From: Litorimonas taeanensis
GTDB taxonomy: Bacteria; Pseudomonadota; Alphaproteobacteria; Caulobacterales; Maricaulaceae
DNA length: 64,000 nucleotides
Assembly: GCF_003634015.1 (NCBI RefSeq)
Contig: NZ_RBII01000002.1
Location: forward strand, 248,001-312,000
Direction: 5' to 3'
The position numbers were made by a program, and so were the translations under genes. Under the pieces are notes generated by a model. That model did no database searches. It was not told the DNA's origin and was given only the letters and a program-made list of their open reading frames with translations. This document shows positions 46,254 through 55,297 of the stretch, one piece after another; within the stretch, counting starts at the first letter, position 1, and every line of letters begins with the position of its first letter.

Positions 46254-47261
46254 ATGTTTAAAGATAAGACACTTTTAATTACAGGCGGAACGGGCTCTTT
46301 TGGTAACGCTGTCCTACGTCGTTTTCTTTCTAGTGATGTCGGCGAGATTCGTATCTTTTCTCGAGATGAGAAAAAGCAAGACGATATGCGTAAACACTAT
46401 AACAATGAAAAACTCGTTTTTCATATTGGTGATGTCCGAGATTATGACAGCGTAGATCGTGTCATGCAGGGCGTAGATTTTGTTTTTCATGCCGCAGCTT
46501 TGAAACAAGTACCATCTTGTGAATTTTTTCCGATGGAAGCTATTCGGACCAATGAATTAGGCGCGAATAACGTGATGACAGCGGCCGCACGTAACGGCGT
46601 CGAACGCGTTGTGGTCCTTAGCACAGATAAGGCCGTTTATCCTATCAATGCCATGGGCCTCTCAAAGGCTATGATGGAAAAATTAATGGTCGCTAATGCG
46701 CGGACATATGCCAAACAAGGCACAACATTCTGCGCCACCCGCTATGGTAATGTTATGGCGTCACGTGGTTCTGTAATCCCTCTATTCCTAGACCAAATTA
46801 AATCTGGGCAGGACCTTACCATCACTGACCCTGCTATGACGCGTTATTTAATGACGCTTGATGAATCTGTAGAGCTCGTTCTCTTCGCATTCCACAATGC
46901 TCAACCTGGTGATATTTTCGTACAAAAATCGCCAGCATCAACCATTGCAGATCTAGCCCAAGCCATGATGGAAATGTTCAAAGGTTCAGGGAAAATAAAA
47001 TATATCGGTACACGCCACGGCGAAAAACTCTATGAAACTTTAGTCTCTCGCGAAGAAATGGCTAAAGCCGAAGAATTCGATCGCTATTACCGTGTTCCCG
47101 CTGATAATCGTGGATTAAACTATGACCGATTCTTTAGCGATGGCGATGAAACCGTTGCCGCACATGATGACTACAACTCACACAATACAGAACGCCTCGA
47201 TATTGAGGGCGTCAAGAAAACACTCATGAAGCTCGAACTCATCAGAGAGGCATTAAAATGA
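46254..47261 (+). CDS. UDP-GlcNAc 4,6-dehydratase (inverting), CapE/FnlA type
   Basis: Soluble SDR dehydratase that also epimerises C5, first step to UDP-L-FucNAc or UDP-L-QuiNAc. It has GGTGSFG (~8-14), the motif STDKAVYPINAMGLSKAMME (~122-141) in which Met replaces the SDR tyrosine, and TRYGNVMASRGSVIPLF, all matching CapE, WbjB and FnlA. Starting at ATG 46254 gives 335 aa. The 2-epimerase gene downstream overlaps it by 4 bases, the classic CapE/CapG pairing. The middle reductase is not adjacent; the RmlD-like gene at 49762 is the candidate. Confidence 0.9.
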   Translation: MFKDKTLLITGGTGSFGNAVLRRFLSSDVGEIRIFSRDEKKQDDMRKHYNNEKLVFHIGDVRDYDSVDRVMQGVDFVFHAAALKQVPSCEFFPMEAIRTNELGANNVMTAAARNGVERVVVLSTDKAVYPINAMGLSKAMMEKLMVANARTYAKQGTTFCATRYGNVMASRGSVIPLFLDQIKSGQDLTITDPAMTRYLMTLDESVELVLFAFHNAQPGDIFVQKSPASTIADLAQAMMEMFKGSGKIKYIGTRHGEKLYETLVSREEMAKAEEFDRYYRVPADNRGLNYDRFFSDGDETVAAHDDYNSHNTERLDIEGVKKTLMKLELIREALK

Positions 47262-48385
47262 TTAAAGTCATGACTATTGTGGGCACACGTCCAGAAATCA
47301 TCAAACTAAGTCAGGTGATGAAGGAGTTGGATGCTCATACAGACCATGTCATTACACATACGGGTCAAAATTATGATTATGAACTCAATGAGATATTCTT
47401 TGAGCAACTTAACGTTAGACGTCCGGACCATTTCTTAAATGCGGTGAAAAGCCCAGTTGCAGCCACTATTGGCGATATCATCACAAAAACGGACGCCCTT
47501 CTTGAAGAAGTCAAGCCAGATGCCATCCTTGTCTATGGCGATACAAATAGCTGCCTTGCTGTCATCGCAGCAAAGAGACGGAAAGTGCCAATTTTCCACA
47601 TGGAAGCTGGCAACCGTTGCTTTGATCAACGCGTTCCAGAAGAAATTAACCGCAAAATTGTTGACCACTTAAGTGACATTAATATGCCGCTAAGTGAACA
47701 GGCTCGCGACTACCTTATTGCAGAAGGCCTGCGCCCTGAAACCGTCATTAAGACTGGTTCTTCCATGAAAGAAGTCCTTGAAGTCAACATGGAAAAAATC
47801 TTGGAATCTGACATCCTTGAACGTGAAGAGCTTAAAAAACGCAACTACATTTTGATGAGTATTCACCGCGAAGAAAATGTTGATTCACCCAAAAACTTTA
47901 CTGATCTTTTGGAGTCAATTGAGGCATTGACGACGACATTCAAAATGCCTGTCATTATCTCTACTCATCCCCGCACACGCATTAAACTTGAGCAAATGGG
48001 TTATGAGCAAACAAATCCACTTATTCGTTTCTCAAAGCCTTACGGCTTCCACGAATACAACAATCTGCAACTCAATGCTTTTTGCGTGATTTCAGACAGC
48101 GGAACAATTGCAGAAGAAGGCTCAATTATGAATCTTCCTGCGGTAACAATTCGTCAAGCCCATGAGCGTCCAGAGGGCATGGATGAAGGCACACTTATCA
48201 TGTCAGGCCTTTCAAAAAACCGGGTGCTTGAGTCAGTTAAAGTTGTTACATCCCAGCATCGTGAAGAACGCGTAATGAAAATTGTTAGTGACTATGATGT
48301 CGACAATGTGTCAAAGAAAGTTTTACGGATAATCCTTTCTTACACAGATTATATTAACCGTACTGTATGGCATAAACCTATCTAG
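47258..48385 (+). CDS. Non-hydrolysing UDP-HexNAc 2-epimerase (CapG/FnlC/WecB-like)
   Basis: GT-B-fold epimerase inverting C2 of a UDP-HexNAc. It shows VGTRPEIIKLSQVM at the N terminus, the HTGQNYDYELNEIFFEQL segment, HMEAGNRCFDQRVPEEINRK (~115) and SDSGTIAEEGSIMNLPAVTI (~280). The RCFDQRVPEE variant is that of the CapG/FnlC group rather than WecB (RTYD/RTGD). At 375 aa it is normal. The start overlaps the dehydratase stop (ATGA). Likely last step to UDP-L-FucNAc or UDP-L-QuiNAc. Confidence 0.9.
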   Translation: MIKVMTIVGTRPEIIKLSQVMKELDAHTDHVITHTGQNYDYELNEIFFEQLNVRRPDHFLNAVKSPVAATIGDIITKTDALLEEVKPDAILVYGDTNSCLAVIAAKRRKVPIFHMEAGNRCFDQRVPEEINRKIVDHLSDINMPLSEQARDYLIAEGLRPETVIKTGSSMKEVLEVNMEKILESDILEREELKKRNYILMSIHREENVDSPKNFTDLLESIEALTTTFKMPVIISTHPRTRIKLEQMGYEQTNPLIRFSKPYGFHEYNNLQLNAFCVISDSGTIAEEGSIMNLPAVTIRQAHERPEGMDEGTLIMSGLSKNRVLESVKVVTSQHREERVMKIVSDYDVDNVSKKVLRIILSYTDYINRTVWHKPI

Positions 48386-48401
48386 GAAACTGATCTAAAT
48401 T

Positions 48402-49730
48402 ATGAATTTTCGCATGCCAAGTTATATGCCACTGCGATTTTTCGCTATTTATATCGTTTTCGGCTTACTCGTCAGCTTTTCTGGCCCCATCATATTCTTG
48501 GGTTATGAAAAGGCCAAAGTTGGCGTTTATGTAAGCTTTTTCATACTGTTATTCTCACTAGGATATTGGCTCGGTATTAAGTCATTTCGATACAGGCCTC
48601 TTACAGAAGCCTATGAGACGATCACCCAATTTAAAGTCTTAAAATGGGTGAAGATTATGATTTTAATCTTCACCCTTTCTCAAATTGCCTCCCTTGGCAT
48701 CGGTTTTGCCAGCGGCACCATTAGCGCCTCCTTATCAAATGTGGGGGATGCGTATATCAGTGGTTATGCAGATTACGAGCGTAATACGGGTAATTATAGT
48801 CTCACCTTCTTAATCGAAACAGCCGCTTATATACCTTACCTTGTAACGACTATTTTAGGTGTCTTATATTTTAAAAAACTTCCTACCTCGTATAAATTGA
48901 TGGTCGTTTTTGCTTATGTTTCAATTATTTTCATCCATACTCTTAACAATGGCAAACAAAAACAGTTTGCCGATTTAATAATCATTCTTCTTTTACTTTA
49001 CGTCATTAATGTTTCTGGGAAGCCTAAGAAAATAGCCAGAAACTTAAGCTCAACAATACTTTATGTAATTGGCGGAGCCTTTGGCATAGGAGGCTTGTTA
49101 TACCTTTTAGCCAGTCGATATGAAGCCATTGGTATCCATGCGGGCAATATAAACGATAAGATTCACCCGCTCATGCAAATTGATTTTAGTAATAGTCTCT
49201 TTGCAGTTTTTGGAGAGAAAATCGGCCTGACTATAGCCCAATTATCTGGGTATCTATCCCAAGGTTATTATGGGTTATCTCTCAGCATGCGTGAATCGTT
49301 TGAGTGGACCTATTTCGTTGGGAATTCTTACTCTCTTACAGTCTTTTTGAATCGATTCTTAGGCCTACCTCTCGATTATAGAGATACCTATCCTTATCGA
49401 GCCGCATTAAATACTGGCTGGGGCGAGACAAAATGGTCAAGCGCCTTCTCATGGTATGCTGGCGATTTCACCTTTACAGGGACTTTATTTTTCTACGGGT
49501 TCATGGCGTTTTTATATAGCCGTGTTTGGATCGAGTCTGTTCGCTTTAAGAATCCAATTTCAATTGTTTTGTTCATTACCCTGTCTATCGGCTTGCTATA
49601 TGTACCCGCGAACAATCAACTTATGCACACACCAGGCAGTTGTTTTGCAATTATCTTCTTCCTAGGCGCCTGGGTATTTCGACATAATTATTTTAATTTT
49701 CAAACAGATCGCCTAGTGAACCGGAAATAG
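48402..49730 (+). CDS. Wzy-like oligosaccharide repeat-unit polymerase
   Basis: Polytopic membrane protein of 442 aa with about 10-12 hydrophobic segments and a long periplasmic loop (~225-340) rich in aromatic residues. The pattern LLYLLASRYEAIGIH and the late GWGETKWSSAFSWYAGDFTF suggest an O-antigen polymerase. Such proteins share little sequence, so this rests on topology and position, 16 bases after the epimerase. It is the second polymerase-like protein of the locus. Confidence 0.75.
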   Translation: MNFRMPSYMPLRFFAIYIVFGLLVSFSGPIIFLGYEKAKVGVYVSFFILLFSLGYWLGIKSFRYRPLTEAYETITQFKVLKWVKIMILIFTLSQIASLGIGFASGTISASLSNVGDAYISGYADYERNTGNYSLTFLIETAAYIPYLVTTILGVLYFKKLPTSYKLMVVFAYVSIIFIHTLNNGKQKQFADLIIILLLLYVINVSGKPKKIARNLSSTILYVIGGAFGIGGLLYLLASRYEAIGIHAGNINDKIHPLMQIDFSNSLFAVFGEKIGLTIAQLSGYLSQGYYGLSLSMRESFEWTYFVGNSYSLTVFLNRFLGLPLDYRDTYPYRAALNTGWGETKWSSAFSWYAGDFTFTGTLFFYGFMAFLYSRVWIESVRFKNPISIVLFITLSIGLLYVPANNQLMHTPGSCFAIIFFLGAWVFRHNYFNFQTDRLVNRK

Positions 49731-49761
49731 AGACCAATTCCGATTCAGCACTTAAACAAAA

Positions 49762-50622
49762 CTAGAAATTATAATGGGGATAAAGGTCTAGATTTTCATC
49801 CATTAAGGCTTTCAATCGCACCAGCATTTCCCGATATGTTGGAACCTTGTAATCAAAATCAGTTCTTGTAGAAATTAGGCTCTTATCTGCCTTGTAATCA
49901 GCATACGCATTGATTTCCAAAGGACGCTCCCAAATTTCAGCTAATAGCTTCAGGAGTTCATATTTCGAAATTTTATCTGAAGGGGCGAAATGATAAAGTC
50001 CGGTAATATTTTGCTCGATGAAATGTGGAACTGCGCGGGCGATTTCAAGCGTTGTCACACCAGACCAATAAGCTTGGCTATAACCCGTAATCGTGCCTTC
50101 TTGTTTAAAGAGCCAATCCATCAGGCCAGTACCATCTGGCTTTAATTCTGGTCCAATTTTGGATGTTCGTATTGTTAAATCATAATCATTAACGACCTCG
50201 CCAAGGGCTTTACTGCGCGCATAGTTATCATCACCATCCCTAAGTGAATCTTCAACATATTGCCCTGCCTTACCTGAAAATACACAGTCCGTACTCAGTT
50301 GTATAAGACGAAAGTCCATCTCACGGCCAAAATTAGCAAGGTGATGTGGAAGACAGCTATTTAACCAAATCCCGCTCTCAGGTTCATTTTTGCACTGCGT
50401 AATGAGGGCACCAGCTAAGTTAACGACATAGTCGGGTTTGATACGGACGAGTGTTTCGCGCAACGCTGTCAAATCCGACACATCCAATTGGTCTGTCACG
50501 AATGGACAGTCTCGGCGCGCAGCACCAAACACTTCATATCCCTTATGTTGACGCAAAGACCGAACCATCATGTGCCCAGCCATGCCACTCGCACCTAGAA
50601 CTAATACTCTATGCTTTGTCAT
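49762..50622 (-). CDS. RmlD-like sugar-nucleotide reductase
   Basis: SDR reductase of the dTDP-4-dehydrorhamnose reductase family, 286 aa. It has GASGMAGH (~10-17), LSTDCVFSGKAGQY (~109-122) and the catalytic YARSKALGE. There are no other dTDP-rhamnose genes (rmlA, B, C) in the window, but there are CapE- and CapG-like enzymes. In Vibrio cholerae O37 an RmlD-like protein (WbvR) reduces the CapE-type product on the way to UDP-L-QuiNAc; the same job is my preferred inference here. It converges on the polymerase. Confidence 0.85.
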   Translation of the reverse strand: MTKHRVLVLGASGMAGHMMVRSLRQHKGYEVFGAARRDCPFVTDQLDVSDLTALRETLVRIKPDYVVNLAGALITQCKNEPESGIWLNSCLPHHLANFGREMDFRLIQLSTDCVFSGKAGQYVEDSLRDGDDNYARSKALGEVVNDYDLTIRTSKIGPELKPDGTGLMDWLFKQEGTITGYSQAYWSGVTTLEIARAVPHFIEQNITGLYHFAPSDKISKYELLKLLAEIWERPLEINAYADYKADKSLISTRTDFDYKVPTYREMLVRLKALMDENLDLYPHYNF

Positions 50623-50758
50623 TTTATCACCTTAAATTCCAACACCATCCCCTTACAATTAAACCCAACTAAATCACATATATTTTTTTATAATTTCGGA
50701 TGACGACATCACATACAACAGAGTGAAAAACGCCGCTCGATTCGTATGTCTCCCGCTC

Positions 50759-52114
50759 TCAAAGCCAAAGGTTGGCACTGGGAATAAGGCCTAAGTTTTG
50801 GCCCGCTGCAAGCGGTATAAGGTTCGGCATGAGAGACGGTAGCGCCAAATGATAAACCGTCCCAGGAACTGCATAAATGCGAAAAAAACTTGAGTGATAA
50901 CCTAGGCTTTCTGACACATTTGATGGCTTTGATTGGGTGACTTGTACCCACTCATTATCATTCGGCACAGCTATGTTATCTTGCCCTTTGGCTTCTCCAT
51001 CAAAATATATGTCCTGACCCGCGCCTATCGCAGCTGCCCCTGAAATCACACGAATGTAGTAGTTCAGTGTATATTGGGGGAACATAGGCGCAGAGACCGT
51101 GAGAAATGTGAGATAGTGATATTGTCCATTAATTTGGACTGGAGAAGCAGAACTGCCTGTTCCCGCCGTTATTTCAAGTGAGTAAAACTCTGGTCCAAAG
51201 CGCCTAGCATTTGGGCTCCGCAGTTTAGTGATTAAATCATCCATGACAGGCTGCAAATTAGCGGCGTTCCCCCCATAGGTTCCGTTATCATGGATAAACT
51301 TTTCGCCTTCTGAAAACACACTCCCATTAATTGAGTTTATATAACTAGGTATTGAGAAGCTTGTTACCCCAACAGACCGCGGTTCAGGTACGCCTGCAAA
51401 CCGTCCTGAACCTTCGAGGTAATTCACCAAGGCATATGAGGGTGTGTGCGGGTAATCTGGACTCTGTGGGAAGTTGACCTCACCCGTCTTTCGATCAATT
51501 TTAATAGCTGTTTTCCAACTCTGACCATCTTCGCTCACTTTTATGGTAAAGTTATCTGAGCCCGATACGCCCAATTCTGCACATCCAGAAAAATCATTCT
51601 GAAAAATTATAGAGCCTGTATCATCCTCGGATTGCTTGTTTATAGCGAGGCGCACATTACCGCTGCCAGGCGTCACATCATCATGAGAAAACAAGGCGGC
51701 ATCTGTCTTTACCGATAACCTATTTATAGTATCAGCTTGTGTATTTATGCCTATCTTATCAGTTTCAACATAAGCCGACTCAAATCGCGAGAGCCCGACC
51801 CCATCAAATATAAAGGCTTGAGACAAGGCTTTATCCCAAACAATCCAACCGGCGCGCAATACCTCAAATTGCCATTGACTATCGCGGTAAATTGCCAATT
51901 TTCCACTCTGATTCAACCAAGCTCCTTCTGGGTCTAGACCCACTACAAATTTTTCTCCCTCGATGGGCATTGCAGGCGGTAGGGATTCAGATTGGCTTGT
52001 GATTGTAATATGAAGAATGTCGTCAAGGCGTGACAAGGCCTCATTATGCGTAATGTGTTTTTGCGCCTGTGACGGCATAATAAAAGGTAAATCAAGATTA
52101 GGCGAACGGCTCAT
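50759..52114 (-). CDS. DUF2793 protein, phage/GTA spike-like, within the polysaccharide locus
   Basis: A 451-aa protein without signal peptide or TM. The N-terminal ~90 residues match DUF2793, with MPSQAQKHITHNEALSRLDD as the hallmark, then FVVGLDPEGAW and GWIVWDKALSQAFIFDG. DUF2793 proteins occur in alphaproteobacterial phage tails and gene transfer agents, where I recall them in capsule-binding head spikes. The remaining ~350 residues are strand-rich, like a fibre or carbohydrate-binding part. I start at ATG 52114 (GGAG 7 bases upstream) rather than an in-frame codon 57 bases earlier. No other phage gene is near. Confidence 0.8.
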   Translation of the reverse strand: MSRSPNLDLPFIMPSQAQKHITHNEALSRLDDILHITITSQSESLPPAMPIEGEKFVVGLDPEGAWLNQSGKLAIYRDSQWQFEVLRAGWIVWDKALSQAFIFDGVGLSRFESAYVETDKIGINTQADTINRLSVKTDAALFSHDDVTPGSGNVRLAINKQSEDDTGSIIFQNDFSGCAELGVSGSDNFTIKVSEDGQSWKTAIKIDRKTGEVNFPQSPDYPHTPSYALVNYLEGSGRFAGVPEPRSVGVTSFSIPSYINSINGSVFSEGEKFIHDNGTYGGNAANLQPVMDDLITKLRSPNARRFGPEFYSLEITAGTGSSASPVQINGQYHYLTFLTVSAPMFPQYTLNYYIRVISGAAAIGAGQDIYFDGEAKGQDNIAVPNDNEWVQVTQSKPSNVSESLGYHSSFFRIYAVPGTVYHLALPSLMPNLIPLAAGQNLGLIPSANLWL

Positions 52115-52263
52115 TAATTGCTCCAATAGTTTCTCCAAACTATAGCCGCTCCGTAAGAGCTGTGGATGCAATTATAGCGGCCACTGAAAACCTTAAGATT
52201 TTCAATCCATCAAATAGGATCTAAAGAGGCGCCCGCCTCAAGGTTTACGTCAGTGGTTTGACT

Positions 52264-52935
52264 TTAAATCTCGCCAGTGAAAGTAGAGACGTCAATTTGC
52301 AAATGATCGGGTAAAATCTTATTCATCAATCGGCTTTCGGGCTTAACGATGTACCAAAGCGTCATGAATATTATTTTTATGTCCAAAATAAAGGACGCAT
52401 TTTCAGCGTACCACATTTCAAGTTGCGCCTTATAAGGTACGATTTGTTTTGTATAACAAACGTCGCGGTCAACAGCCTGCGTTAGAACCATTTCCTCGTC
52501 ACGGAAGACGATAGACCCTACACCTGTAATACCTGGGCGAACCTTCTCAAAAACAACATTATACTCATCTGGATATAAATTATGCACACGTAACATTTGC
52601 GGGCGAGGTCCAACGAGACTCATTTTTCCGCGAAAGACATCCCAGAGCTGAATAATTTCATTAATTTTTGTCTTACGTAAAAACTTACCAACAGGAAGAA
52701 TTCGTGGGTCACCCTTAGTTGTGTAATCGCCCGCCTTCATGAAAGCCGCACTTTTTACCATTGTCGCAAATTTTGTAATATTAAAGGGTTTATTTTTATA
52801 CCCCATTCTCTCTTGCAAAAAGAAAATCTCGCCCTCACCCGTTAACCGAAGAACCAGCATGGTGAGTAATAATATGGGCGCCAAAATTATAAGGGCTAGA
52901 CCACTTGAAGTGATATCGAACGCGCGTTTTAACAT
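52264..52935 (-). CDS. Short phosphoglycosyl transferase (PglC-like), Asp-to-Asn in the catalytic dyad
   Basis: Monotopic initiating sugar transferase that puts a sugar-1-phosphate on undecaprenyl phosphate. One N-terminal membrane helix (~8-32) is followed by the catalytic domain ending in GKMSLVGPRP (~105-114). At 223 aa it is the short PglC form. The family's Asp-Glu dyad (usually SLDELPQL) reads KINEIIQLW, giving Asn92-Glu93 encoded by AAT GAA. Its start overlaps the stop of the dehydratase upstream, so its likely substrate is that pathway's 4-amino-6-deoxy sugar. Confidence 0.87.
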   Translation of the reverse strand: MLKRAFDITSSGLALIILAPILLLTMLVLRLTGEGEIFFLQERMGYKNKPFNITKFATMVKSAAFMKAGDYTTKGDPRILPVGKFLRKTKINEIIQLWDVFRGKMSLVGPRPQMLRVHNLYPDEYNVVFEKVRPGITGVGSIVFRDEEMVLTQAVDRDVCYTKQIVPYKAQLEMWYAENASFILDIKIIFMTLWYIVKPESRLMNKILPDHLQIDVSTFTGEI

Positions 52936-54122
52936 TACATTCTTCCATCTAAATATCGGCCCGTTTCCATATGATCGAAATTGGGTATCATCGCGTTAAA
53001 CAAATCAACAATGGGCTTCTTTTCCCATGTTTGTGATTCACGAATAGAAGCAATCTCTTTCAAGAAACCATCCAATTGCTGACTATCAAAATCAAGCTGG
53101 GATTTAATTATGCCGAGATTTTCAAAGCGCTCCATATCGAGCGTCTCCGCACTCGTAAAGAATTCTTCATAGCTCTTTTCACCCGTCGTGTCCGATGAGA
53201 AGAAATATACAGGCCATTTTTTTTGACCAATTAATTCAGAAGCGCGGTCACGCGCTTCATCTTCGGAAGAACACGCATAGGGCGTGAAACCAAGAGCCTC
53301 TAAGTAATTCACGGCAATGTCCGAAAATTTTGTAAGTTGTAAAGCTTCGCTCATTTTCGGAAAGAATATATCGCGGTTTTCGCCAAGAATACATGATGCG
53401 AGGCAAAGCTCTCCTGCCTCTTGTGGTACGACAAAGTAACGTCGAACATCATTGGGCGCAGAGATAGGCTGTTGTTTCGCAAAACGCTGATTAAAACCAT
53501 GTAATAGCGAGCCATCTGAGAATGCCACATTCGCGAAACGCGCCGTAGAAATATCAAGGGTTGAGCTTTCGCGCATCAAAAACATTTCCATAATGCGTTT
53601 GCTCGCGCCCATCATGTTAACGGGGTTGGCGGCTTTATCCGTGGAAACACAGAAATACTTCTTTGCGCCGCCCGCCTTAGCTTGGGCCAAGGTCGAAATC
53701 GTATTCAGGATGTTCACTTCGATCATTCGCATTAATGTGAATGGGTCCTTTTCAGATCTAACATGCTTCAAAGCCGATAGGTTTAGAACGTAATCATACC
53801 CTTCTTCCATTGCGAGAAGAGCAGCAAATTCACGTGAACCGCAATCCAAAGCAAATGTTCTAAAGTCACCGTCAATATACCCCAAAGTTGATCGGATATC
53901 GCGAACCAATTCCACCAAATTGTTCTCGGAAATATCAACCGCATGAAGTGCTTTTGGTTTGCGTTTAAAAATCTCGCGCGTCACAGCCTGCCCAATGGTA
54001 CCCGCACCGCCAATAACAAGAAAACGTGATTCTGCGACTCGGGCAGAGAGCTCTTCCTCATGGCGACTAATGTCATTCTTAAACAATAAGTCTTGACGGT
54101 CGATAATACTTAAGACGTTCAT
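52935..54122 (-). CDS. UDP-HexNAc 4,6-dehydratase-like (soluble CapD/FlaA1 branch)
   Basis: Extended SDR enzyme of 395 aa predicted to make a UDP-4-keto-6-deoxy-HexNAc. It shows GGAGTIGQAV (~38-47), VDISENNLVE, LSALKHVRSEKDPF and VSTDKAANPVNMMGASKRIM (~157-176), where Met takes the SDR tyrosine position as in PglF/FlaA1. It lacks the N-terminal membrane domain of CapD/PglF. The C-terminal ~110 residues are an unusual extension. It overlaps the aminotransferase gene (ATGA) and the phosphoglycosyl transferase gene (TAATG), a tight three-gene unit. Confidence 0.85.
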   Translation of the reverse strand: MNVLSIIDRQDLLFKNDISRHEEELSARVAESRFLVIGGAGTIGQAVTREIFKRKPKALHAVDISENNLVELVRDIRSTLGYIDGDFRTFALDCGSREFAALLAMEEGYDYVLNLSALKHVRSEKDPFTLMRMIEVNILNTISTLAQAKAGGAKKYFCVSTDKAANPVNMMGASKRIMEMFLMRESSTLDISTARFANVAFSDGSLLHGFNQRFAKQQPISAPNDVRRYFVVPQEAGELCLASCILGENRDIFFPKMSEALQLTKFSDIAVNYLEALGFTPYACSSEDEARDRASELIGQKKWPVYFFSSDTTGEKSYEEFFTSAETLDMERFENLGIIKSQLDFDSQQLDGFLKEIASIRESQTWEKKPIVDLFNAMIPNFDHMETGRYLDGRM

Positions 54123-55297
54123 GAGGATAGCTCCGCAATACGGTTATCTGGGACGGAAGATGATATATTCACAATCCGCTCTTCTAGCCATTTGGCTGTT
54201 TTAACGCCATCTGTCTGGCACGATTTAAACATTTCAAGCTCGTTCATCAGCCGCCAAATTGGACGTGTCATAACGCCGGCCGCATTGGTCTGTTTGATGA
54301 AGATTTCTCGTTCCTTAGGCGTCTCAAGGCAAATAGCATTCAACCAATTATTCGCTTTCATCCCATCAATAGGCTTTACAAGAGACCACTTATTTTCTTC
54401 GCAATATGTAACATAATTTGCGGTGATTTCAGCCTTTATGGCCTGCATAGCAGGTAGCATCTCCATTTGCGCGACCCCAAGAATCGCATTCAAATTTGGC
54501 ATGCGATAGTTAAACCCTATTCTGTCATGCACAAATTCATAAGGATGCGGGACTTTGGCGGTTGTTGTTATATGTTTGGCTTGGCGCGCTAACTCTTCGT
54601 CATTGGTGATAATCATACCACCGCCGCCCGTCGTGATGACTTTATTACCATTGAAAGAAAGAGTCGCAAATTGTCCGAAATTACCAGTATGGGTTCCCCC
54701 GACAAAACTGCCCAAGCTTTCTGCGGCGTCTTCGATAAGAGCGATGTTATGCTCTGAACAGATATCAGCGATTTCTTTAATTCTTAGCGGCAAACCAAAT
54801 GTGTGCATGGGCACGCAGGCCCGGATAACGGCTTTGGTGTCTTTATTGATGCAAACCCCGCCCTCTTGGCGAGTATTCGCTTCAAGCCAATTTTTAAGCG
54901 CCGTTGGGCTCATGCCCATCGTATCTTTATCAACATCAATGAATACGGGTTGAGCCTTACAATAAGAAATTGCATTACACGTCGCAATAAATGTGAGTGG
55001 TTGCGATAAAACTTCGTCACCTTGTTTTACGCCAGATAGCACTAACGCCGCGTGCAATGCGGCTGTGCCATTTACGGTCGCGACTGCGTATTTAGCCCCT
55101 GTGTAATCCGCAATCATATTCTCAAAATCAATGACGCCTTGGCCAACCGATGAAACGAAATTACTGTCAATCACATCGACAAGATATTGACGCTCATTCC
55201 CAGCAAAAACGGGACGATGAAGTGGAATGAAGTCTTCCCCATACAGGCTGCGAATGAATGTGATAAAATCATCAACGCGCGTTTCAAACTCTGCCAT
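54119..55297 (-). CDS. LegC-type PLP aminotransferase (DegT/DnrJ/EryC1)
   Basis: Sugar 4-aminotransferase, fold type I, expected to convert the keto sugar from the neighbouring dehydratase to a UDP-4-amino-4,6-dideoxy-HexNAc. The PLP lysine is in SFNGNKVITTGGGGM (~K222), and IEDAAESLGS gives the pyridine-binding Asp. The sequence matches the LegC branch (392 aa). It is first in the minus-strand unit aminotransferase-dehydratase-phosphoglycosyl transferase. No N-acetyltransferase gene follows, so the amine may stay free or be modified by an enzyme elsewhere. Confidence 0.88.
   Translation of the reverse strand: MAEFETRVDDFITFIRSLYGEDFIPLHRPVFAGNERQYLVDVIDSNFVSSVGQGVIDFENMIADYTGAKYAVATVNGTAALHAALVLSGVKQGDEVLSQPLTFIATCNAISYCKAQPVFIDVDKDTMGMSPTALKNWLEANTRQEGGVCINKDTKAVIRACVPMHTFGLPLRIKEIADICSEHNIALIEDAAESLGSFVGGTHTGNFGQFATLSFNGNKVITTGGGGMIITNDEELARQAKHITTTAKVPHPYEFVHDRIGFNYRMPNLNAILGVAQMEMLPAMQAIKAEITANYVTYCEENKWSLVKPIDGMKANNWLNAICLETPKEREIFIKQTNAAGVMTRPIWRLMNELEMFKSCQTDGVKTAKWLEERIVNISSSVPDNRIAELSS

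Noticed and set aside
54555-54953. 132-codon plus-strand frame opposite the LegC-type aminotransferase
   Set aside because: The sense strand carries all PLP enzyme motifs; this frame has no recognisable feature.
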